Origin: Tumebacillus_A lipolyticus
GTDB lineage: Bacteria; Bacillota; Bacilli; Tumebacillales; Tumebacillaceae
Assembly: GCF_042682745.1 (NCBI RefSeq)
Contig: NZ_JBHUIO010000005.1
Coordinates: 868,001 to 932,000 of the forward strand
Direction: 5' to 3'
DNA: 64,000 bases
The notes under the pieces were generated by a model. That model had not been told where the DNA came from. It was given only the letters and a program-made list of their open reading frames with translations, and ran no database searches. Shown here one piece after another: positions 27,675-34,549 of the stretch. Made by a program: the position numbers and the translations under genes. The stretch's first letter is position 1, and each line of letters begins with the position of its first letter.

Positions 27675-28418
27675 TCACCCGCCGTGCAGATGAAAATATT
27701 CGGCGACCAGCATCACCAGCGCGCCGATGATCGAGCCTCCCACCGTGATCACCTTGGACGAATGCCATGCTTCCGGCCACAGATCGCGAGCGACCAGATA
27801 CCCCATCGCACCCGCCGCAAACGACATCGACAGCCCGATCAGCGAGGGGGACAGATCGAACAGCAAGAGCCCGACCAGCGTTCCCAGCGGTGTGAACAGC
27901 GCCGCCAGCGTAATGATGCTGATCACCCGCTTCCCGGAGATCCCCGCCAACCGCAGCGGCACCGCGATCGCCATCCCCTCGGGCAAGTTGTGCATCCCGA
28001 TCGCAAGCGACAGCAGCACGCCGAGCTCCGCGTGAAGCGCGTTGCCCGCCCCGATCGCCATGCCTTCTGGGATGTCGTGCAAGGCGGTCACCACCGCCAC
28101 ATACCACCCGAGGCGCAGATAGCGAAAGGAGTCCTCCTCATAGAGCGGCGACCTTCGCAACACGAACGTCACACACCTCCGCAACAGCATCATGAACAGC
28201 CACCCGGCAGCCCCGCCGTACAGCACCGCCTCATTTCCGCCGCTCGCATGGGAGGCGGGAATCAGGTCGACCACGACCACCGCCAGCATGATGCCCGCTG
28301 CGAGCGCGAGGAAAAAAGCGAGCACATGTCGCGTCAGCTTGCCGATCCGAATCACCATCAGCCCGCCGAGCGTCGTTGCGAGCCCCGCCAGCAGGCTTAA
28401 AACCAAAATTGGCGCCAC
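27675..28418 (-). CDS. ZIP family divalent metal transporter
   Basis: 247-residue membrane protein of the ZIP (ZupT-like) family, importing zinc or other divalent metals. The paired metal-binding signatures HDIPEGMAIGAGNA and HNLPEGMAIAVPLR are in membrane helices 4 and 5. The start is a GTG with GAGGAGGGG upstream, 12 bp after mntP, so the two form an operon. A metal importer paired with a manganese exporter suggests joint metal homeostasis, but this is inferred from position only. Confidence 0.9.
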   Translation of the reverse strand: MAPILVLSLLAGLATTLGGLMVIRIGKLTRHVLAFFLALAAGIMLAVVVVDLIPASHASGGNEAVLYGGAAGWLFMMLLRRCVTFVLRRSPLYEEDSFRYLRLGWYVAVVTALHDIPEGMAIGAGNALHAELGVLLSLAIGMHNLPEGMAIAVPLRLAGISGKRVISIITLAALFTPLGTLVGLLLFDLSPSLIGLSMSFAAGAMGYLVARDLWPEAWHSSKVITVGGSIIGALVMLVAEYFHLHGG

Positions 28419-28430
28419 GCCTTCCCCTCC

Positions 28431-28985
28431 TCACAGCAAGAACTTGATCCCAAACGCGATCAGCACCGCACCGCCGACCGCCTCCCCATACTCGCCGAAC
28501 AGATGGGAGGTCTTGCTGCCGAGCGAAAGCCCAGTCGCCGCCATCAGCGCGCCGCAGATGCCGAACAACGAGATGGCGATCGGCACGTTCACACCAAATG
28601 TGCCAAGCGAAAAGCCGACCGACAGCGAATCGATGCTGACCGACAGCGCGAACAGGATCAACCCGAGCCCCGACGTGCGAGACCCCCCGCGCATGTTCGC
28701 CTGCTCCTCATCTCCACGGAGTGAACTCCACACCATGTGCGCGCCAAGCCCAAGCAACAGCAACGCTCCGATCCACCGCGTCACCTCACCGACCGCTTGG
28801 GCCAAATACTGGCCGGCCACCATTCCGATCAAGGGCATCATGACATGGAAGAGGCCGATCATCAGCGAGATTTTCGCGATCTCCCGCCATGTCAGCCTCA
28901 ACATCCCCATGCCTAGCCCGAGGGAGAACGCATCCATGCCAAGTGCGATCGCCATGATCAACAGGGAGGTAAACTCTCCCCACAT
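28431..28985 (-). CDS. mntP: Manganese efflux pump MntP (YwlD position)
   Basis: Six-helix MntP-family exporter of Mn(II), about 185 residues. Both repeats carry the family signatures: ALGMDAFSLGLGMGM near the N-terminus and ALSVSIDSLSVGFSLG in the second half, with the membrane aspartates needed for transport. The start is uncertain: ATG 28985 fits the family N-terminus (MWGEFTSLLIMAIALG), while a TTG at 29000 has a better GGGAGG ribosome binding site. Any start must lie after the terminator at 29080-29113. Confidence 0.88.
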   Translation of the reverse strand: MWGEFTSLLIMAIALGMDAFSLGLGMGMLRLTWREIAKISLMIGLFHVMMPLIGMVAGQYLAQAVGEVTRWIGALLLLGLGAHMVWSSLRGDEEQANMRGGSRTSGLGLILFALSVSIDSLSVGFSLGTFGVNVPIAISLFGICGALMAATGLSLGSKTSHLFGEYGEAVGGAVLIAFGIKFLL

Positions 28986-29079
28986 TACACCTGTCACCAA
29001 GCGACGGTTCCTCCCTTCCTCGTCCTCTCCGTTCATGTGTATGCACCTTGTCCCTCGAAATGAACCAACCTTCCGCACA

Positions 29080-29113
29080 CAAAAAAGCCTCGGCTCTTGC
29101 CCAGCCAAGGCTT
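29080..29113 (-). terminator. Terminator of the Gly-rich protein gene
   Basis: Stem GCCTTGGCT/AGCCGAGGC followed on the minus strand by TTTTTT, 23 bp after the stop. Confidence 0.82.
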
Positions 29114-29135
29114 ATGAACGATCATTCGCTTGTGA

Positions 29136-29531
29136 TCACCAGAAGAGCCTACGAGGCCCAAAGCCGAGCCCACCGCCATATCCCAAGCCGTAGCCTCCAC
29201 CAACGCCGGCGGCGATGCCAGCGCCATATCCAAGACCGCCACCGAAGCCACCGCCCAAACCGCCGCCAATGCCTACGCCCGCCGCCGCACCGGCGAACGC
29301 GCCTACGCCAACCCCCAGGCCCGCACCGCCCAGCCCAAACATGCCGCCATAGGGGAGAAATCCACCACCAAAGAACACGTGCTCAGCATCGAGGCGATCG
29401 TCGCTTCGCATCGGAATCTGTCGCAGCACGACTCCCTTTGCGCTCGCTTTTTCCACGATACCTACATGAATGCCTTTGTTCGTCCGAATCGCCACCGCTT
29501 GGCCCACCAATTTTTTAAACTTGCGCTGCAT
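29136..29531 (-). CDS. Glycine-rich protein with a short SH3/LSm-like N-terminus
   Basis: 131 residues. The first 45 (KFKKLVGQAVAIRTNKGIHV and following) resemble the small beta-barrel seen in some spore coat or DUF2642-type proteins. From about residue 52 to 124 the sequence is dominated by Gly, Ala, Val, Leu, Tyr and Phe, as in structural coat or adhesive proteins, and it ends in PRRLFW. The start at 29531 has GGAGGTGATAGT directly upstream; an ATG 6 codons earlier overlaps that site and is unlikely. A mother-cell type promoter is possible upstream, so a spore-surface role is plausible, but no function is known to me. It follows regulator B by 122 bp. Confidence 0.7.
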   Translation of the reverse strand: MQRKFKKLVGQAVAIRTNKGIHVGIVEKASAKGVVLRQIPMRSDDRLDAEHVFFGGGFLPYGGMFGLGGAGLGVGVGAFAGAAAGVGIGGGLGGGFGGGLGYGAGIAAGVGGGYGLGYGGGLGFGPRRLFW

Positions 29532-29574
29532 ACTATCACCTCCAACCATGCTTCACTGTGTTGATGATCTACCC

Positions 29575-29602
29575 TATCATATGTCCCAGCCTCCTCGAAT
29601 GT
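29575..29602 (-). promoter_or_regulatory. Possible sigma-K/sigma-E type promoter of the Gly-rich gene
   Basis: CATATGATA on the minus strand (29575-29583) matches the sigma-K -10 pattern CATAnnnTA, with the AC dinucleotide 17 bp upstream (29601-29602). It is short and degenerate, so it is only suggestive. Confidence 0.35.
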
Positions 29603-29653
29603 GTGGACAAACACCATCGGCACCCGTCTAATCTGTTCGCAGCGCTCGAATGA

Positions 29654-30937
29654 TCACAGCACCATGCCGCGCTGTTCCAACCGCTTGATCATCTGCTTGT
29701 GCAACCGTTCCATCCGCTCCAGCGCTTCTTGAAACCTCCCCTGCGCCTTCAGCTGCTGGCACAGGAACTGCGTGCTCTCCTCCAGCTCTGCGGCCTTGCC
29801 ATGCAACTCGAAGATCGAGATCGCGTTTTGCAGATGCTTGTTCCCGTTCTCCTCTTCCTGACGTGAGTAACAGACGCTAGCGAGCACTAGATGCGCCTTG
29901 CCGTTCGCCGGATGATGAGGAGGCAGCAACTCACGCGCTTGCTCCGCATATCCCCACGATTCGGCGTACGAGCGATGATCCAAACAGACCTGCGCGATGT
30001 CTGCGTAGACGCTCCCCGCTTTCTCACCGCTCGCGTTCGCCTCATACTTCCTCGCGATCTGCATCAGCTCATCGACCGCTTGCCGCCAATCGCCTTCCCT
30101 GCGCTTGAGCAGAAGCAGCTGCCGCTTCCAGTCCTGCTTGCGCTCCAGATGATCCTGTTCATCCAACAGCGAGAAAGCGATCGTCGCATATTCGTCCGCC
30201 TTCTTAAAATTGCCCTGTCGATAGTGCACGTCTGCCAGCCGGAGGAACATGCTGCCTCGCTCCTCTTTGTTCGCCTGTTCGACCTGCAACGCTTGCTCAT
30301 AATAGCAGGTCGCCTCCTCCACCTTGCCGACCTCTTCTGCCAGCGAAGCCAGCTGAATCAGCGCGCTCGCGTGCAAGCTAGGATCGATCGCTTGCTCCTT
30401 TTTTAGCTCGCGCAACGCCTTTTCTGAGTGGTACATAGCGACTGAAAATTCTTTCTTTTTACGAAACACCGTTCCGATCTGCAGCAGCGTCATCGCGAGC
30501 CGTTCATGATGCTGGTGGGAGTAGGCCCATTCGTACAGCTCTTCCAGATGGATCATCGCCTCCGCCTCATTCCCCAGCTCGATCTGACAGACGGCCAACT
30601 CGTAGAGCACGTCCATCCTTGGCACCGGATGATGTTGATGATGGAGCAGTTCGAGCAACAGGGGCTGTGCCGTCCTGTACTCTCGTGCTCGCACCATGCT
30701 CTTCGCCATCTTAAATTTGCTCGTGTACTCCAGATGGAGCGCAACATCTTCGAGCAGATGATCTAACGATACGTCGAGCCGCTCGGCGATCGCATACAAA
30801 ATTTTGTACGATGGCCGTGCGCGATCGCTCTCAATCTGCGAGATCATGCTCGGAGTGCAAAGTCCTTGCGCCACTTCAATCTGCGTGATCCCTTTTTGCA
30901 TGCGCAAATATTTGATGCGTTGACCTAGGGATTTCAT
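29654..30937 (-). CDS. XRE-family regulator with TPR repeats (regulator B)
   Basis: 427 residues. The helix-turn-helix is at about 4-60 (KSLGQRIKYLRMQKGITQIE, then PSMISQIESDRARPS) and TPR-like repeats cover about 70-420. The arrangement and N-terminus resemble regulators C and D, so the three are probably paralogues of the RRNPP peptide-sensing class. The long open frame upstream of 30937 is ignored because the ATG there has GGAGGAGG at the right spacing and starts the conserved domain. No secreted peptide ORF is seen immediately downstream; the next gene is the Gly-rich protein. The Phr-like gene ends 168 bp upstream behind its own terminator. Confidence 0.85.
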   Translation of the reverse strand: MKSLGQRIKYLRMQKGITQIEVAQGLCTPSMISQIESDRARPSYKILYAIAERLDVSLDHLLEDVALHLEYTSKFKMAKSMVRAREYRTAQPLLLELLHHQHHPVPRMDVLYELAVCQIELGNEAEAMIHLEELYEWAYSHQHHERLAMTLLQIGTVFRKKKEFSVAMYHSEKALRELKKEQAIDPSLHASALIQLASLAEEVGKVEEATCYYEQALQVEQANKEERGSMFLRLADVHYRQGNFKKADEYATIAFSLLDEQDHLERKQDWKRQLLLLKRREGDWRQAVDELMQIARKYEANASGEKAGSVYADIAQVCLDHRSYAESWGYAEQARELLPPHHPANGKAHLVLASVCYSRQEEENGNKHLQNAISIFELHGKAAELEESTQFLCQQLKAQGRFQEALERMERLHKQMIKRLEQRGMVL

Positions 30938-31056
30938 AAGATCCTCCTCCAGTTTCCAACCTCCATTGTAAATAGAATAATAGAAGAGTTTCTTTTTGTA
31001 ACATTTTAAAAAGAATTGGATTGTCAGAGCGAATCGTATGCATATGTCACGCAGGT

Positions 31057-31072
31057 GATCTGACATAAAAAA
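31057..31072. repeat. 16-bp direct repeat, copy 1
   Basis: GATCTGACATAAAAAA, identical to 32607-32622. The two copies flank regulator A and its peptide gene, and each sits on the T-tail of a minus-strand terminator. Confidence 0.7.
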
Positions 31073-31098
31073 CCCTCGTCCCGAATCGACGAGGGCTG
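31065..31098 (-). terminator. Terminator of the regulator A-peptide operon
   Basis: Stem CCCTCGTC/GGACGAGGG followed by TTTTTT on the minus strand, 7 bp after the peptide stop. Confidence 0.88.
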
Positions 31099-31104
31099 TC
31101 TTTA

Positions 31105-31233
31105 TCACTTGATGGCGCTAAGTCCTACCGGTTCTGGCGGCTTCGTCTGCGCATTTTCGCTACCTGCTGTGCTGCCGATCACCAAACCCATCACCGCGAC
31201 CAGCAACAGGGCGGATGCGATCCATTTTTTCAT
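31105..31233 (-). CDS. Phr-like secreted signalling peptide precursor
   Basis: 42 residues. A basic start MKKW is followed by a hydrophobic stretch (about 5-20) and a polar, proline-containing tail ending TKPPEPVGLSAIK; this is a signal peptide plus exported C-terminus, the layout of Phr and PapR precursors. Its ATG overlaps the TGA of regulator A by one base (TGATG), and its ribosome binding site GAGGAGGAA is formed by the last codons of the regulator, so translation is coupled. The active oligopeptide would be expected within the C-terminal dozen residues. A terminator follows at once. The ORF is too short for most automatic annotation, and function is inferred from architecture. Confidence 0.72.
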   Translation of the reverse strand: MKKWIASALLLVAVMGLVIGSTAGSENAQTKPPEPVGLSAIK

Positions 31234-32420
31234 CAAAATTCCTCCTCGTATAAATACTCACTTTTTGTATTTGAAAAGATGCGCTTCATTTCGTAGAACT
31301 TCATCGAAGTTACAGCGTCACCTTTCAAATAATGATATTCCATCAAACACTTGCTCGCATAATGCCTGACCTTCATGCTCAAGCCAGTATCGTTGAGGAC
31401 CGATTCTGCAAAAGAAGGATCATCCTTCGCAACTGTGTACATGATCTGCATTTTTGCCCTGTACTCCGGATATTCTTTTGCCAGCTCTGCATATTTGTCC
31501 ACCATTTTTATCGCGTTCGGGTAGTCGCGCACTTGCATCAGCGACTTCACATACTCCTTGACTGCCAAGATCAGGGTGTCTTCGAACGGTTGGGCGATGT
31601 TGATCGCAGCGGTCAGCGCTCGAATCGCCGTCTTGTAATTCCGCAGGAAGTATTCATAGTGTGCGACGTTGATCAGCGCGGTGCCGATCTGCTTGCCATC
31701 CTTCGTCCGCTCAAACTCTTCCAGCGAACGGTAGGCATACTTTTTCGCCTGTTCCAGATTCCCGCGTTCCTCTTCCATCTTCATTCGCACATAGTAGGTG
31801 ATGCCCAGCTTGTTCGGGTCCTGCGCGTACGCCGCTTCCACAAATTCGAGCAGCTCTTCAAAGTTGCTATACTCCTTGCGAATCGTGTGCGACTGCATCA
31901 TGTTGATCGTCACCAGGTGCAACAGCTGCTTGTCACCATATTCGGCTTCGACGCTCTTCGCATACTCAAACGCGGACAGCCACGTTCGATGTGCTTCCTC
32001 ATACTGCTCCTGCAGGAATTGCACCTTGCCCAGATTGTTCAGCGCCAGCCCTCGCTCCGTCTTCCCCATCGCAAGCTGAACCACTTCGGCGGCGATCGAA
32101 CGCGCGCGCGTAAGCATCACTTTCGTCCTTCGCTTCCCCATGACCAGCGCGATCAGCTCTTGTTCTTTCGCAAGGAGATCCTCCTGCTTCAAGCGGCTTG
32201 CGGAGATGCCCAACCCGTTCGCAATCTGCTCCAGCTCGGAAGGTGCGATGCGCCTTTCCCCCAAGAGCATCAGTCGCAGCGACTCCCGATTCATCCCGAT
32301 CCGCTCCGCAAACGAGCGGATGCTCAACCCCTCCCCCAACTCTTCCATCAGTTCGGCGATGCGTCTCCCTAACGGTATCTTGGAGAGCGTCGAGATTGGC
32401 ACGTACTCAACCGTTGACAT
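31233..32420 (-). CDS. XRE-family regulator with TPR repeats (regulator A, Rap/PlcR-like)
   Basis: 395 residues. The helix-turn-helix (about 15-75; LSIRSFAERIGMNRESLRLM) differs from that of regulators B, C and D, and the remainder is TPR-like helices ending in an acidic YLYEEEF. The ATG at 32420 has GGGGGG upstream; an earlier in-frame start lacks support. The gene is coupled to the small secreted peptide at 31105-31233, so it is the best candidate here for a classical receptor-pheromone pair. Regulation target unknown; autoregulation is likely in this class. Confidence 0.85.
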   Translation of the reverse strand: MSTVEYVPISTLSKIPLGRRIAELMEELGEGLSIRSFAERIGMNRESLRLMLLGERRIAPSELEQIANGLGISASRLKQEDLLAKEQELIALVMGKRRTKVMLTRARSIAAEVVQLAMGKTERGLALNNLGKVQFLQEQYEEAHRTWLSAFEYAKSVEAEYGDKQLLHLVTINMMQSHTIRKEYSNFEELLEFVEAAYAQDPNKLGITYYVRMKMEEERGNLEQAKKYAYRSLEEFERTKDGKQIGTALINVAHYEYFLRNYKTAIRALTAAINIAQPFEDTLILAVKEYVKSLMQVRDYPNAIKMVDKYAELAKEYPEYRAKMQIMYTVAKDDPSFAESVLNDTGLSMKVRHYASKCLMEYHYLKGDAVTSMKFYEMKRIFSNTKSEYLYEEEF

Positions 32421-32606
32421 GGAATGCCCCCCTGTTTGAACTATATGTTCGAAGGTTAACAAAATGTCAGAAATAATAACTAGTATAAGTATAGTTGGGT
32501 ATTAGTAGTTTGTACATCAAGTTTTTTGTCGATTTTAATAGTAAAAAATTATTCTTTTCCAGCCATTGCATGATCCGGCACCTGCGCCCTCGGCACTGGC
32601 ACGATC

Positions 32607-32622
32607 GATCTGACATAAAAAA
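32607..32622. repeat. 16-bp direct repeat, copy 2
   Basis: GATCTGACATAAAAAA, identical to 31057-31072, 1,550 bp away. Confidence 0.7.
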
Positions 32623-32656
32623 GAGCCACAGCGGGAAGGACCGCGTGCGACTCTGT
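32620..32656 (-). terminator. Second hairpin terminator downstream of the KtrA-like gene
   Basis: Imperfect stem around GCGG/CCGC with outer GAG/CTC pairs, followed by TTTTTT on the minus strand. Confidence 0.5.
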
Positions 32657-32696
32657 TACCGACTCGGCGTGTTGCTGATGTACCTGCTCAGCCATT

Positions 32697-32731
32697 TCAA
32701 AAAGACCTGAGCTCACTGCGCTCAGGTCTTG
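32697..32731 (-). terminator. Terminator of the KtrA-like gene
   Basis: Perfect stem AAGACCTGAGC/GCTCAGGTCTT followed by TTTTTG on the minus strand, 29 bp after the stop. Confidence 0.82.
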
Positions 32732-32759
32732 TCAAGGTACGTTCAGGGCGACGTTCAAC

Positions 32760-33182
32760 TTACGCCCCGCGCTGCTTGGATTCCCCGTTCAGCACGCGAA
32801 ACGAATCGCGATTCCAACGGCGCACGCCGACAACTCGGTCGGCCCCAAGGGCGCGATAGGCGCGCATGAAACTTTGATTCTGCGCGACGACGACCACCTT
32901 GCTCACGCCAGCTTGCTTCAGCGCTTGCACGATCAGTGCGCTCTCCAGCCAAGCCCCCTCGAAGACGACCGCCGTATCGAACTGGCGAATCCCTTCATGG
33001 TTGACCACATCATGCTTGTGCGGCCCGACTTTGATCACCGGCGCGATCACGCTCTGCTCGCGTAAAAATAAGGTCGTTTGTGCACAGAAATCCAGATAGG
33101 CGCATTCTACACCCATGGTGTGCAGCGTTTGGACGAACGGAACGGCCGACTCGTCCATCGTGACGATCAGACAACGGTTCAT
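32760..33182 (-). CDS. KtrA-like TrkA-N (RCK_N) domain protein, single domain
   Basis: 140 residues. The fold and several stretches match the N-terminal domain of KtrA potassium-gating proteins: LHTMGVECAYLDF (compare LHRMGHEVLAVD), GIRQFDTAVVFEG and VVVAQNQSFMRAYRALGADR (compare KAQNYYHHKVLEKIGADR). The nucleotide-binding glycine motif (GxGxxG) is replaced by TMDESAVP, and there is no RCK_C domain, the part of KtrA known to bind c-di-AMP. The ATG at 33182 has GAGGGTGA upstream. A ydaO-type c-di-AMP riboswitch directly precedes it, which fits a potassium or osmolyte role. No KtrB or Trk channel gene is nearby. Confidence 0.75.
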   Translation of the reverse strand: MNRCLIVTMDESAVPFVQTLHTMGVECAYLDFCAQTTLFLREQSVIAPVIKVGPHKHDVVNHEGIRQFDTAVVFEGAWLESALIVQALKQAGVSKVVVVAQNQSFMRAYRALGADRVVGVRRWNRDSFRVLNGESKQRGA

Positions 33183-33199
33183 ACTTTTCACCCTCTTCT

Positions 33200-33343
33200 C
33201 GCATGGCTTACGAAGTTAGCTGTCGGGTTAGGGTGGCAAGAGAGTTCAAGTTCACCCTTTCTGCTGCAGCAGAATTCACCCCAGAAAAATTGGGTCCTCC
33301 GCTTCCGGCGTTCACCGGAACTCAGCCTTCATAATCGGTTGTC
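33200..33343 (-). ncRNA. ydaO-yuaA riboswitch (cyclic di-AMP)
   Basis: The minus strand carries the class hallmarks in order: GGCTGAGTTCCGGTGAACGC near the 5' end, GGAGGACCCA, TGGGGTGAATTC, and near the 3' end CCCGACAGCTAACTTCGTAA. These match the conserved cores of the B. subtilis ydaO and ktrAB leaders. It ends about 20 nt before the ATG of the KtrA-like gene with no terminator hairpin in between, so control may be by occlusion of the ribosome binding site. In known cases c-di-AMP binding lowers expression. Confidence 0.9.
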
Positions 33344-33351
33344 ACACCTCT

Positions 33352-33380
33352 ATTATACATGATTCACCGCAAAATGTTGA
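33352..33380 (-). promoter_or_regulatory. Promoter of the riboswitch-KtrA-like transcript
   Basis: TATAAT (33352-33357) preceded after 17 bp by TCAACA (33375-33380) on the minus strand. Transcription would start just before the riboswitch 5' end. Confidence 0.65.
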
Positions 33381-33381
33381 A

Positions 33382-33416
33382 GCGGAGAGACGCCCAACGT
33401 TCGGCTTCCTCTCCGC
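33382..33416 (-). terminator. Probable terminator of ywlC
   Basis: Stem GCGGAGAG/CTCTCCGC just downstream of the ywlC stop; the following minus-strand sequence TTCAACATTTT is only moderately T-rich. Confidence 0.5.
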
Positions 33417-33428
33417 AAAAAAATGGCA

Positions 33429-34451
33429 TTATGTGTGAATAACTCGATGGCTCGCCGCTTTGCGCAATCGGTTCATGATCGCAAGCCCCACTCCGCTCTC
33501 GGGGAACACCTCAGCATAGATCACATCCGCATGCTCATGGTCGAACTGGCGGATCGCATCGTACAGCCCAGCGGCCACCGTCGCAAGCTCGCGGCGGCGA
33601 CCGCAGGCGATGACGATCGCTCCCGGATACTCGTTCGCTCGCTCCTCGGTGGTCAGCACACCGACGCGATGCCCCGCTCGCTTCGCCTGCTCGACGCGCT
33701 CGGCGATCACCTCTTGATCGCGCTCTCCTGCGACCAGCCACATCTCCCCGCGCGGCGCATAGTGCGTATATTTCACCCCGGGCGACTTCGGCGTGCCGAC
33801 GCCGCTGGCAAGCACCGGGTCGATCTGCACCTCGCCGAGCACCTCTGCGAGCATCTCGCGGGTCACGCCGCCCGGGCGCAAGATCATCGGCACCGGGCCG
33901 GACAGGTCGAGCACCGTCGATTCGACGCCCACGCCTGCCGCTCCGCCATCGACCACGCCCGCGATGCGCCCGCTCAGATCTTCCAGCACATGGGCGGCTG
34001 TCGTCGGGCTCGGACGTCCCGATCGGTTGGCGCTCGGCGCGGCCAGCGGCATGCCCGCCGCATCGATCAACTGCAGCGCGATCAGATGGTCGGGCATGCG
34101 AACGCCGACCGTATCGAGCCCTGCCGTCACCTCGCTCGGCACGCGATCGCTCACCGGCAACACGAGCGTCAGCGGCCCTGGCCAGAATCGCTCCATGCAC
34201 CGCTTCGCCGCATCCGGCACCGCGCGCACCACCTTGTCCACATCTTCTCGCCTCGCGATGTGGACGATCAGCGGGTTGTCTGACGGCCTGCCTTTCGCCT
34301 GAAAGATCTTGCTCACCGCCGCCGCATCGAACGCGTTCGCCCCCAGCCCGTAGACCGTCTCCGTCGGAAACCCGACCACATCACCGCCCGCGAGCAATGC
34401 TGCCGCCTCCGCAAGTTCACTCTCTGTCGTTCCAAATCGTTTCGTCTCCAT
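33429..34451 (-). CDS. ywlC: L-threonylcarbamoyladenylate synthase (Sua5/YwlC)
   Basis: First step of t6A37 tRNA modification: makes threonylcarbamoyl-AMP from threonine, bicarbonate and ATP. 340 residues with the YrdC domain (about 10-205: FPTETVYGLGANAF, KGRPSDNPLIVHI, SANRSGRPSPT) and the C-terminal Sua5 domain, joined by the linker around KSPGVKYTHYAP. The ATG at 34451 is preferred over an upstream TTG because of AGGGA spacing. It has an extended -10 promoter, and a DnaA-box cluster lies upstream. Confidence 0.95.
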   Translation of the reverse strand: METKRFGTTESELAEAAALLAGGDVVGFPTETVYGLGANAFDAAAVSKIFQAKGRPSDNPLIVHIARREDVDKVVRAVPDAAKRCMERFWPGPLTLVLPVSDRVPSEVTAGLDTVGVRMPDHLIALQLIDAAGMPLAAPSANRSGRPSPTTAAHVLEDLSGRIAGVVDGGAAGVGVESTVLDLSGPVPMILRPGGVTREMLAEVLGEVQIDPVLASGVGTPKSPGVKYTHYAPRGEMWLVAGERDQEVIAERVEQAKRAGHRVGVLTTEERANEYPGAIVIACGRRRELATVAAGLYDAIRQFDHEHADVIYAEVFPESGVGLAIMNRLRKAASHRVIHT

Positions 34452-34485
34452 GTTCAACCGTCCCTGTTCGTTTTCGTGTGTCCTT

Positions 34486-34494
34486 AGTATAGCA
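34486..34494 (-). promoter_or_regulatory. Extended -10 promoter of ywlC
   Basis: TGCTATACT on the minus strand, about 35 bp upstream of the ywlC start; no matching -35. Confidence 0.5.
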
Positions 34495-34549
34495 AAACGA
34501 CAGGGAAAAACATGAACAATTTTCGCAGAAAACTGCGGAACGTTTGTTC

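Larger units (their letters stand above)
32421..32759. other. Intergenic region upstream of regulator A
   Basis: 339 bp without a convincing gene. It holds an AT-rich stretch (32461-32550) with two overlapping TATACT motifs on the minus strand that could serve regulator A, the second copy of the 16-bp direct repeat, and two minus-strand hairpin terminators (32620-32656 and 32697-32731). A 48-codon minus-strand frame between them lacks a ribosome binding site. Confidence 0.6.

Noticed and set aside
32555..32702. 48-codon minus-strand frame between two terminators upstream of regulator A
   Set aside because: No ribosome binding site, no hydrophobic leader, and the frame runs through a terminator stem.
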